A stretch of DNA of 8,496 nucleotides from Cyanobacteria bacterium OH_CBB_238 (GCA_023409995.1 JAEYQN010000097.1:1-8496), one strand, 5' to 3'; shown: positions 1 through 4,767, counted from the stretch's first letter. Made by a program: numbers and translations. Notes: a model not told the origin generated them from the letters alone.

Positions 1-352
1 ACTCAGATATGTATTTTGCAAACTCTTCAGATACATTCATACCTATGTCTGAAAACGCATTACTGTAATTTGTAACATTTTCTTCATAATTCCTGGAATA
101 TTCAGCATCGATTACTGGAGTTTCTTGGAAATTATCATTATTTTGGGTAGATTGCTTAGAAACCTTGTTACGTCTAGATTTCATGTTTAACATTCTTATT
201 TCTTCTATTTCTTTACTGGAAATTACAATAAGACGCCCTGTCGGGTGCTCTTCAGCCTTTAATTTTCCTTTATCAATCCACGCATAAATTGATGACTGGC
301 TCATTAATAGCTCTTCCACTGCTTCTTGAACCGTAAGTTTTCTTTCTTCCAT
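1..352 (-). CDS. Excisionase/MerR-like helix-turn-helix protein, C-terminus cut by window edge
   Basis: The reverse strand reads open from an ATG at 352 to the left edge, giving 117 residues with no stop. The start MEERKLTVQEAVEELLMSQSS followed by IYAWIDKGKLKA and GRLIVIS fits the excisionase-type HTH fold (MerR superfamily, HTH_17-like): a recognition helix SSIYAWIDKGKL, then a short wing with the GR-x-x-V/I element. From about residue 60 the chain is polar, with many Asn, Ser, Gln and Glu (KQSTQNNDNFQE), so it is probably a linker to another domain. An AGGAAGAG ribosome binding site lies 5-8 bases upstream. Such proteins control excision or act as small DNA-binding regulators in phages and integrative elements. 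The exact target is unknown. It could also be a plasmid-type regulator, because the tail beyond the HTH is longer than in a minimal Xis. Confidence 0.75.
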   Translation of the reverse strand, partial: MEERKLTVQEAVEELLMSQSSIYAWIDKGKLKAEEHPTGRLIVISSKEIEEIRMLNMKSRRNKVSKQSTQNNDNFQETPVIDAEYSRNYEENVTNYSNAFSDIGMNVSEEFAKYISE

Positions 353-380
353 CTCACTCTTCCTATATATTTTTCTAGAA

Positions 381-400
381 TTTACTGTAATTTACTGGAT
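381..400. repeat. Tandem 10-bp repeat TTTACTGkAw, two copies
   Basis: TTTACTGTAA is followed directly by TTTACTGGAT, so two copies lie on the same helical face in the leader of the leftward HTH gene. TTACTG occurs three more times in the same orientation inside that gene (60-65, 112-117, 213-218). The adjacent pair is the best candidate for a binding site, perhaps for the HTH protein itself. Function is inference. Confidence 0.4.
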
Positions 401-442
401 TTTATTGGAGCGTTTTAGGAATTTTTTGTAAATTCCAGGAAC

Positions 443-472
443 TTGACAATATTATAGCATGACGAGTATCAT
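443..472 (+). promoter_or_regulatory. Possible rightward promoter facing the HTH gene
   Basis: A perfect TTGACA at 443-448 is followed after 18 bp by TATCAT (467-472). It overlaps the strong leftward -10 at 451-459, so polymerase could probably not use both at once. It would transcribe the gene-poor stretch ending at the terminator at 760-796. Confidence 0.35.
451..459 (-). promoter_or_regulatory. Extended -10 promoter for the leftward HTH gene
   Basis: On the reverse strand the sequence reads TGCTATAAT, a perfect TG-N-TATAAT extended -10 element. The match 17 bp upstream to a -35 box is poor, which extended -10 promoters tolerate. Transcription would start near 444 and give a leader of about 90 nt carrying the TTTACTG repeats. 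Confidence 0.5.
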
Positions 473-479
473 TAATCTT

Positions 480-796
480 GTTTGTAACAGGATTTTCACA
501 CAGCAATAACCTTTCTATAGCTGAATATCAAAAACATCTTTATTAAAGGTTTTCGCCTAAATAAATCCTAAGAAAACAAACAAAGACGCCAATAAGGCTA
601 CAAGACTTGGCGCATTGTCTTGAATTTGCTGTTGTAAATCAGGATAAAGGCGCAAAATCACAGAGATTTTGGGAAAAATTGAATACGGAGGAGGAGAGAG
701 AGATCTCTCCCAAATAGGTAAAACTAGGCGGGAGAACACAAATTTTCTACTAATACGGCTGAAAGGCCGACTATCCAGGCCTTTCACCTTTTCTTT
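480..796 (+). ncRNA. Candidate structured RNA in gene-poor leader region
   Basis: This stretch has no credible protein gene but lies between a possible promoter and a good intrinsic terminator. It can form several local hairpins. CGCCAA at about 588 pairs with TTGGCG near 608-613. GGAGAGA (693-699) and TCTCTCC (704-710) pair perfectly around a GAGA tetraloop of the GNRA class. The terminator stem closes the 3' end. No match to tmRNA, RNase P RNA, SRP RNA or 6S RNA could be seen. In a phage setting such an RNA could be an immunity or copy-control RNA, but that is inference. A long untranslated leader or plain non-coding DNA remain possible. Confidence 0.3.
760..796 (+). terminator. Intrinsic terminator, rightward
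   Basis: A 9-bp perfect stem TGAAAGGCC / GGCCTTTCA (760-768 and 778-786) encloses a 9-nt loop and is followed by CCTTTTCTTT. Since no protein gene ends upstream, it suggests a transcript from the 443-480 area. Confidence 0.6.
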
Positions 797-1121
797 AAAT
801 GTATGGAAACTATTAGAATTTAATGTAATCATTGCATATTTTGTGTGCTTAAAATGATTGCATTACAGGAGAATTGGGGAAACGAAAACAGTTAAAACGA
901 AGTGTTTCCATGCAACCGGGGATAAAATAATAAAAAAGCACTTCTTGCGAAGCACTTAAAATAACCTTTCGATTACTATTATATAAATAATGTTTTAGTA
1001 GTGCAATCTTTTGCAAGAGTTAGCTTTGCTACTTATTTAAACAATCCCCCCGAAACCATGTCATGTCAAGGCTGTACATGATTTTGATCTGTTTAATATT
1101 ACTTAATACTTGGGAGGTTTT
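797..1121. other. Gene-free stretch before the initiator gene
   Basis: I see no protein gene here, only short repeats. ATTGCAT recurs at 831-837 and 857-863, flanked by TGTAAT (824-829) and ATTACA (862-867). GGAAAC near 879 pairs with GTTTCC near 904-909. AAGCACTT is repeated at 936-943 and 950-957 with a 14-bp period. TGCAA/TTGCA forms a small hairpin near 1002-1015. These look like protein-binding or RNA-folding elements of a control region. An AGGAG followed by TTG near 866-877 opens only an 18-codon frame and is not called. Confidence 0.4.
1057..1081. promoter_or_regulatory. Operator-like repeats upstream of initiator gene
   Basis: CATGT is repeated in tandem at 1057-1061 and 1062-1066 and occurs inverted as ACATG at 1076-1080. 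The best inverted pair is TCATGT / ACATGA with a 9-bp spacer. It lies 40-60 bp before the initiator start, where the -35 region of a promoter with TAATAT at 1094-1099 would fall. An autoregulatory site is plausible but unproven. Confidence 0.35.
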
Positions 1122-1805
1122 ATGTTACAACACGCACCGAAAATCAAGGTTAGCCAGTTTGAGCTGATCAATATGATTTACAAGTCGAAGCTATTTACTA
1201 AGGTTTCGCTTAAGCCGACAGCGAAACTGGTTTTGTATGCTTTGGTTCATCATTATAATCCTTGTAATGACGATATGTTCCCCAGTCAGAAATTTATCGC
1301 TCAAAGCCTTGATATAAGTGAAAAGTCTGTCGAAAGGGCGGTAAAAGAACTTGCTGATTTAAGGCTAATTATGTACGTCACGAAGAATGTAAACAGATAC
1401 AAGTTTACGCAGCATTTTTTTGAATTGGTCAATTTGTCTGATAATCACCGTCAAAATGTCGCTTCAGGGCTCCGTCAAAATGTCGGACAAACAAATAAAC
1501 ATGAACAAAAAAATAACAACAAGGTTTCTTTTATTTCTTCTTCTGCTGCGCAAAAAGCAAAGGGGACGCAGTATAAAACGGTTCAAGAAACAAAGGAATT
1601 GCTTCAGGAATTTGAGGAGAACAAAAAAATAACGTTTACACCCAAAGATTTTTCCAGAGAAGATGCTAAAAAATGGTTGGATAAGCTGCCTATAGAGCTT
1701 CATGGAGGAATTTTGGCAAAAGAAGTTTATAAAAAGCACGGGTTTGAAGTTCCGCAAAATGTTAAAAATACTTTGATTTCCCGTGGAAAGTGGCCGATTT
1801 TGTAA
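1122..1805 (+). CDS. Winged-helix replication initiator-like protein (lambda O-type role)
   Basis: The 227-residue protein starts at the ATG at 1122, placed 4 bases after GGGAGG. An upstream in-frame TTG at 1110 overlaps that ribosome binding site and is rejected. Residues 30-85 (LKPTAKLVLYALVHHY, FPSQKFIAQSLDIS, VERAVKELADLRLI) match the HTH_36-type winged helix found at the N-terminus of phage and plasmid replication initiators and replisome organisers. Residues 105-150 are a polar, low-complexity linker rich in Asn, Gln, Lys and Ser that contains the repeat RQNV twice. A basic C-terminal domain ends in ISRGKWPIL. The DNA encoding the linker contains iteron-like repeats, as in lambda gene O. 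No helicase-loader gene follows. It may instead be a transcriptional regulator with the same HTH, but the intragenic repeats favour replication. Confidence 0.7.
   Translation: MLQHAPKIKVSQFELINMIYKSKLFTKVSLKPTAKLVLYALVHHYNPCNDDMFPSQKFIAQSLDISEKSVERAVKELADLRLIMYVTKNVNRYKFTQHFFELVNLSDNHRQNVASGLRQNVGQTNKHEQKNNNKVSFISSSAAQKAKGTQYKTVQETKELLQEFEENKKITFTPKDFSREDAKKWLDKLPIELHGGILAKEVYKKHGFEVPQNVKNTLISRGKWPIL
1428..1528 (+). other. Putative replication origin: intragenic iterons plus A-rich tract
   Basis: GTCAAWWTGTC occurs three times in the same orientation: 1428-1438 (AATT variant), 1450-1460 and 1474-1484, spaced 22 and 24 bp. The last two copies are identical over 14 bp (CCGTCAAAATGTCG, 1448-1461 and 1472-1485). 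The third copy extends to an imperfect palindrome, CCGnCA...TGnCGG. A strand-biased A-rich segment with few T follows at 1486-1528. Iterons plus an AT-rich unwinding region inside the initiator gene is the arrangement of the lambda origin. The assignment rests on layout only. Confidence 0.5.
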
Positions 1806-1825
1806 AGTTTTTTAGACATGAAGTA

Positions 1826-1853
1826 TTGTGTCAGAGTAGCTTTATGATACAAT
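1826..1853 (+). promoter_or_regulatory. Promoter for the 186-aa unknown gene
   Basis: TGATACAAT (1845-1853) is an extended -10 with TACAAT matching five of six consensus bases. TTGTGT at 1826-1831 lies 16 bp upstream as a partial -35. Transcription would start near 1860, about 40 nt before the ATG. Confidence 0.45.
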
Positions 1854-1901
1854 TTGTTTGAAATTGCATTAAGATGCGTTTTACCTAAAAGGAATGCCGA
1901 A

Positions 1902-2462
1902 ATGATAACAAGAATAAATTGTGCAGAGCCAAGAACACAGAGGTTCACGTCTAAGCATAGAGAAGAAAGAGCTTACCAAAATACCACTTACCCTCAGGAT
2001 TCTGCGGAAGAATTAAGCTACTTAAAGGCCGCAGCAGTAACGTTGGCAGCTACAGGAATTGTGATTCTGGCAGAAACGTTTTCGAAGAAAGGGTTTGAAA
2101 AGTTTTTAGGTTACTTCAAGCCAAAAGCACAAAAGCTTTCTAATGATTCTCTGATACCAATCGAGGCAAAGGTTTTAAGCCCTGATGCAATCGAGCGCCA
2201 TAAAAAAATGCTTGATCTTATTCTTAATTCAAATGAGAGTATGAGCCGCAGAATAAAAAAAATGGGAGTCAGTCCTGATTTAATTAGGGATATAGAGTTT
2301 TACAAAAACGCCCAAAGAGGCATTATAAGCTCTTACAACACGCCAGAGATGCTGAATAATTTCCCAAAAGGTTCAGAAGAAAGGTCTCAAATCGCCTTAG
2401 CTGCAATTGATGTAAGAAAAAATAGCTCTCTTCTCAGATCTATTAAAAAAGCAAACGCATAA
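1902..2462 (+). CDS. Unknown protein with one hydrophobic helix (186 aa)
   Basis: I do not recognise this family. The ATG at 1902 follows AAAAGGA by 8 bases. The frame is open back to a TTG at 1854, but that lies inside the promoter -10. Residues 1-40 are polar. Residues 42-58 (LKAAAVTLAATGIVILAE) form a single hydrophobic helix that could span or sit in a membrane. A basic amphipathic stretch (FSKKGFEKFLGYFKPKAQKL) follows, and the rest is helical, polar and basic. The plan of polar N-terminus, hydrophobic Ala/Gly helix and basic amphipathic helix recurs in the 163-aa protein downstream, which suggests related roles. There is no signal-peptide cleavage pattern because the hydrophobic part is too far from the start. 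Both RNA polymerase and ribosome signals support expression. Confidence 0.7.
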   Translation: MITRINCAEPRTQRFTSKHREERAYQNTTYPQDSAEELSYLKAAAVTLAATGIVILAETFSKKGFEKFLGYFKPKAQKLSNDSLIPIEAKVLSPDAIERHKKMLDLILNSNESMSRRIKKMGVSPDLIRDIEFYKNAQRGIISSYNTPEMLNNFPKGSEERSQIALAAIDVRKNSSLLRSIKKANA

Positions 2463-2592
2463 TCCTTTATAGGAGAGCAACTCGCCTTATCTTCTAAATA
2501 ATTGTTGCTTTTTGTAAACAAAACGCATTAATTACGCAAAAAACCATCTTCACTGTTATTATTATAGTCAATTAAGTCAAAAGGATCATTTT
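2463..2592. other. Intergenic spacer with weak hairpin and 14-bp inverted repeat
   Basis: A 7-bp stem with one mismatch (AGGAGAG / CTCGCCT, 2471-2487, 3-nt loop) may be a weak terminator of the preceding gene. TTTTGT-AA-ACAAAA (2510-2523) is a perfect inverted repeat that could bind a regulator of the next gene. TATAGT and TATTAT near 2557-2568 are possible -10 boxes without a clear -35. Confidence 0.3.
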
Positions 2593-2892
2593 ATGGCCAA
2601 CATTAATAACACATTGCCGGCTTTCGGCTCTTTAGCTAAGACAGCAAATTCTGGGGTTGAAAAGATTAAGCCTCAAGATATTTCGATACTTGGTAGTGCG
2701 GGAGCTTTATCAGAAAAAGTCTTTAATCCTAAAACCGGCGGATATTCTTCCATAGCGGAGAATGCAAGCGATTATTTTTCTAAAAAAGCTGGTGCTAAAA
2801 AAAGTGATTATTTTGTGAAAAAAGGCATTGTTGGCGTTGTTATTGACTTGGTTAAAAAACTTTTCAACGCAATTTTTGGTAAAAATAAATAA
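2593..2892 (+). CDS. Unknown small basic protein (99 aa), shares motifs with next gene
   Basis: The ATG at 2593 follows AAAAGGA by 7-8 bases. The protein is not a recognised family. Residues 1-24 are polar. IKPQDISIL (25-33) and VFNPKTGGY (43-51) match IKPEDIEVL and VYNKATGGY in the 163-aa protein encoded next. Residues 64-77 are Lys-rich with a short repeat (KKxGAKKSDYFVKKG). The C-terminal 22 residues form an amphipathic or hydrophobic helix (IVGVVIDLVKKLFNAIFG) ending in basic residues, which could associate with membrane. A product of this size with such a tail could be a membrane-active or envelope-associated peptide, but nothing in the sequence decides this. Confidence 0.65.
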   Translation: MANINNTLPAFGSLAKTANSGVEKIKPQDISILGSAGALSEKVFNPKTGGYSSIAENASDYFSKKAGAKKSDYFVKKGIVGVVIDLVKKLFNAIFGKNK

Positions 2893-2907
2893 AAACTTAA
2901 CTAACTC

Positions 2908-2921
2908 GGGGCTTTTGCCCC
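2908..2921 (+). terminator. Short GC hairpin between the 99-aa and 163-aa genes
   Basis: GGGGC-TTTT-GCCCC forms a 5-bp stem followed by TTGTTT. It lies just before the ribosome binding site of the next gene, so it is likely a weak terminator or attenuator rather than a full stop. Confidence 0.4.
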
Positions 2922-2942
2922 TTGTTTAATTTGGAGGCAAAA

Positions 2943-3434
2943 ATGGACAAAGTGTCGTATTACAGACAAAAAGCGGATTATATTAATCCTGACAGAAGAG
3001 AATACAAAACAAGAACAGAAAATTATAGCTTTGATTCTAAGCCGGATGGTTTTGATAAGAAGGATGCCGCAGCGGTAGGAACCGCAGTTGGGGGTGCTGT
3101 CGCAATAGGCTTGGGTTTGAAAAAGTTCGGACCAAAGCTTGTTAAAAAAGCGGCTCAACTCGTTGATAATTTGGTGCAAAAATTTAACCCTAAAAAACCG
3201 GAAAACATCTCTTTGGTTGCCAAAAAAGCAGTTGATGAGGCTTCTCAAAAGGCGGATGACGTTATATATATCAAGCCTGAAGATATAGAAGTTCTCGTTC
3301 CACAAAAAGATTTTAAATTCATTAAAGAAAGACATGTTTATAACAAAGCCACTGGGGGCTACGATTATGCAAGTATCGAGGTGAAAGGCTCTGAAGAAGA
3401 TTTGATGAGCTATGTTAAAAATAAGAGTAAATAA
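2943..3434 (+). CDS. Unknown protein with Gly/Ala hydrophobic helix (163 aa)
   Basis: The ATG at 2943 follows GGAGG by 5 bases. The in-frame TTG at 2922 lies in the preceding hairpin and is rejected. Residues 1-40 are polar and Tyr-rich. Residues 42-59 are a Gly/Ala/Val hydrophobic helix with small residues at regular spacing (AAAVGTAVGGAVAIGLGL), resembling glycine-zipper segments that pack in membranes. A basic amphipathic helix (KKFGPKLVKKAAQLVDNL) follows. Residues 110-118 (IKPEDIEVL) and 132-140 (VYNKATGGY) repeat motifs of the upstream 99-aa protein in the same order. The C-terminus is charged. The family is unknown to me. A membrane-interacting phage or accessory protein is a reasonable guess from the helix only. 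Confidence 0.7.
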   Translation: MDKVSYYRQKADYINPDRREYKTRTENYSFDSKPDGFDKKDAAAVGTAVGGAVAIGLGLKKFGPKLVKKAAQLVDNLVQKFNPKKPENISLVAKKAVDEASQKADDVIYIKPEDIEVLVPQKDFKFIKERHVYNKATGGYDYASIEVKGSEEDLMSYVKNKSK

Positions 3435-3436
3435 TA

Positions 3437-3463
3437 AAAAAGGCCCCTAAAAGAGGCCTTTTT
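3437..3463. terminator. Bidirectional intrinsic terminator
   Basis: AAAAAGGCC / GGCCTTTTT is a perfect 9-bp stem around a 9-nt loop. T runs follow on both strands, so it can end both the rightward 163-aa gene (stop at 3434) and the leftward rubredoxin gene (stop at 3486). Confidence 0.85.
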
Positions 3464-3485
3464 ATTTTGCTTTTATGCTTTATGA

Positions 3486-3647
3486 CTAGTCAGTTTCAAC
3501 AAAAACGCTTTTGTCTGCAAAGCAAGCAGGGCAAACCCAATCTTCAGGAATGTCTTCGAACGCTGTTCCTGGCGCGATTCCGTGATCCGGATCACCTATC
3601 TCAGGGTCATAAACCCAAGTACAAATTGTGCATAAGTATTTTTGCAT
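3486..3647 (-). CDS. Rubredoxin (53 aa)
   Basis: The reverse strand encodes a 53-residue protein, the normal size of a single-domain rubredoxin, a small cytoplasmic iron protein that carries one electron on an Fe(Cys)4 centre. The four iron ligands are C6, C9, C39 and C42, in CTIC and CPAC. Family hallmarks are WVYDP (11-15), [11 protein letters not shown] (18-28), F30, IPEDW (33-37) and VCP before the second pair. An AGGAG site precedes the ATG by 6 bases. The glycine that normally follows each Cys pair is replaced, by T10 after the first and F43 after the second. Possible partners are oxidative-stress enzymes such as rubrerythrin or flavodiiron proteins, but none is in the window. It is oriented against its neighbours, has its own promoter and terminator, and looks like a host or cargo gene. 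Confidence 0.93.
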   Translation of the reverse strand: MQKYLCTICTWVYDPEIGDPDHGIAPGTAFEDIPEDWVCPACFADKSVFVETD

Positions 3648-3675
3648 TTTTTTCTCCTTCCTGGCTCTTTGGATA

Positions 3676-3704
3676 ATTTTATACGTTTTTTTAAGTTCTG
3701 TAAA
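3676..3704 (-). promoter_or_regulatory. Rubredoxin promoter
   Basis: On the reverse strand TTTACA (3704-3699) and TAAAAT (3681-3676) are separated by 17 bp, each matching five of six consensus bases. An overlapping TATAAA at 15-bp spacing is an alternative -10. The start site would lie near 3669, about 20 nt before the ATG. Confidence 0.6.
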
Positions 3705-3771
3705 GAGTTTATTGGCTAAAATTCTTTCCTATCATGCTCTTAAGCCTATAAAACAAGGCGCTTTTAGCCTG

Positions 3772-3795
3772 TACGTAAGTAAAATTACGTAAGTA
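3772..3795. repeat. Direct repeat TACGTAAGTA, two copies, 14-bp period
   Basis: TACGTAAGTA occurs exactly at 3772-3781 and 3786-3795. Each copy contains the palindrome TACGTA. It lies about 175 bp upstream of the late promoter and 70 bp from the rubredoxin promoter, so it may bind a regulator of either one. Confidence 0.5.
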
Positions 3796-3944
3796 TTTTT
3801 GCGGACTATTCAAATAGTTTAGAAGCGTTATACTGAAAAAGTCGGTTACAAGATTGTTCTTAAAGCCGTTAAAGCGAGGTTTATTCCTCGTTTACAGCTA
3901 AGGTAGGTTCACGCTCTCGATAGCAAAACCGTTTCTTAGATGGC

Positions 3945-3973
3945 ACGAAAATTCGTATAGCCTTTGCTATAAT
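3945..3973 (+). promoter_or_regulatory. Late-operon promoter with overlapping operators
   Basis: TGCTATAAT (3965-3973) is a perfect extended -10. It overlaps a perfect inverted repeat TATAGC-CTTT-GCTATA (3956-3971). A second one, ACGAA-AA-TTCGT (3945-3956), covers the -35 position, which otherwise has no consensus. A protein bound to either repeat would block polymerase. Transcription would start near 3980, about 130 nt before the 147-aa gene. Confidence 0.55.
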
Positions 3974-4008
3974 TGTTTTTGAGTGCGTTTGTGCTGTATT
4001 GGATTTTT

Positions 4009-4045
4009 GCTTGCAAGGCTTTTGCCTTATTTTGCAAGCGTTTTT
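4009..4045 (+). terminator. Attenuator-like nested hairpin in the late-operon leader
   Basis: GCTTGC (4009-4014) pairs with GCAAGC (4034-4039), and inside it AAGGC-TTTT-GCCTT forms a second stem. GTTTTT follows at once. The placement about 30 nt after the predicted start and 65 nt before the first gene suggests termination or attenuation that late transcription must pass. Confidence 0.6.
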
Positions 4046-4108
4046 AAATGAAATCCTGATCCAGTCTAGAGAGAGGATAAGGCTTTTAGCCTGATTAGAG
4101 GGAAGATT

Positions 4109-4552
4109 ATGGGATATTTGCATTGCTGTGGCGGGCTTCGCCGCTGCGCTTCTTATAGTATAGTGCCGCAAGAAGGTTACTTGCTGGCAGAACTTGATAT
4201 TCTTGAAGAATGTCCTGTTTGTGAGAATTATGCTGTTCAGGTCACAAGAATAGATATTGAACACAATGTCAGTGTTGTAAGAAAGTCTAACATTCAGGCC
4301 AGAAAGCTTTTTGAGAACGTGAAAAGTTCTATAATAAGACGCCAGGACTACAAATATTCCGTTAACCAAAAAGGTAAATCCTACCTTTATTACAACGAGT
4401 TTGGTACGAAAAAACGTTGTTACTCTAATCTTTCTACCTTAAAAATGGGTATGTTGGATAATTTAGACGGGATTTTTATTACTAATCCCATAAAAAAGAT
4501 GGAAAACATTAAAATGTACCACCACAAAATAGCTTCTCCCTTACAAATATGA
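4109..4552 (+). CDS. Unknown phage-type protein with CPxC motif (147 aa)
   Basis: The ATG at 4109 follows GAGGGAAG by 3-4 bases. The N-terminal 40 residues hold five Cys (C6, C7, C13, C35, C38) with His5, including CPVC at 35-38, so a small zinc-binding fold is possible. Residues 43-80 (VQVTRIDIEHNVSVVRKSN, then ARKLF and SSIIRRQ) are mixed strand and basic helix. Residues 81-115 are Tyr/Lys-rich and contain FGTKKRC. I do not recognise a named family. It opens the block that ends in capsid and lysis genes and overlaps the next gene by four bases, so it is likely a phage late or packaging-associated protein. Codons 8-13 fall in a GC-rich patch that can fold into a GGCG/CGCC hairpin, unlike the surrounding AT-rich sequence. 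Confidence 0.7.
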   Translation: MGYLHCCGGLRRCASYSIVPQEGYLLAELDILEECPVCENYAVQVTRIDIEHNVSVVRKSNIQARKLFENVKSSIIRRQDYKYSVNQKGKSYLYYNEFGTKKRCYSNLSTLKMGMLDNLDGIFITNPIKKMENIKMYHHKIASPLQI

Positions 4553-4767
4553 CAGATGATATTCTAAATAGTAATGAATACAAGCTTTTTAAGCTTAGAG
4601 AAATGGTTAATAGCGATAACTGGCAACTGTTTGAAGAGTTTATAAACGCTTATATCTTTGAATACATTGATTCTTCACTACCCAGAGACCAGTTAATCGG
4701 TATGAAAAAAGCCGTTCATCTGCTCAAAAAGCATGTAAATGCAGTAAATCAAGTAATTGATACGTAA
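4549..4767 (+). CDS. Small helical phage protein (72 aa), translationally coupled
   Basis: The ATGA overlap with the preceding stop (4549-4552) and the absence of a good ribosome binding site point to translation by reinitiation. The protein is acidic and almost fully helical: SNEYKLFKLREMV, DNWQLFEEFINAYIFEYID, and a C-terminal helix with regular Leu/Val (LIGMKKAVHLLKKHVNAVN). Phages often encode proteins of 70-90 residues with a W-x-x-F/L-x-E-x-[IL] helix and a C-terminal Leu-rich helix near their structural genes, usually without known function. It could be a small scaffold or adaptor. This is inference from context. Confidence 0.65.
   Translation: MTDDILNSNEYKLFKLREMVNSDNWQLFEEFINAYIFEYIDSSLPRDQLIGMKKAVHLLKKHVNAVNQVIDT

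Larger units (their letters stand above)
3705..4108. other. Regulatory gap before the late-type genes
   Basis: No credible gene lies here. Besides the elements listed separately it contains TATACT at 3829-3834, a possible second -10 without a clear -35. A CGAGG-TTTATT-CCTCG hairpin (3875-3890) is followed by TTTACAG. CTTTTAGCCTG occurs at 3761-3771 and again at 4083-4093, close to the ribosome binding site of the 147-aa gene. A transcript from 3840 to the hairpin at 4009-4045 would be about 200 nt, so a small RNA is possible but unsupported. No tRNA fold was found. Confidence 0.4.

Noticed and set aside
557..832. Leftward 91-codon open frame with a hydrophobic C-terminus
   Set aside because: No ribosome binding site before its ATG, odd composition, and it runs through the terminator stem and the GNRA hairpin. 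Non-coding structure explains the region better.
669..857. Rightward 62-codon frame
   Set aside because: It begins at TTG without a ribosome site and spans the terminator at 760-796.
866..930. Possible 18-codon leader peptide starting at TTG after AGGAG
   Set aside because: Very short, spacing to the start is tight, and no regulatory codon run is visible.
3899..3935. GGTTC...AACC segment resembling a tRNA T-arm
   Set aside because: The stem is only 4 bp, the T-loop consensus is absent and no acceptor or anticodon arm can be drawn.
229..4344. AATAAGACGCC occurring near 228-238 and 4333-4343 as a possible att core
   Set aside because: Both copies are inside coding sequence and on no element border; an 11-bp match over this length can be chance.
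3881..4369. Leftward 162-codon frame opposite the 147-aa gene
   Set aside because: It overlaps the late promoter and a gene with a good ribosome site, shows no motif and no ribosome site of its own; a shadow frame.
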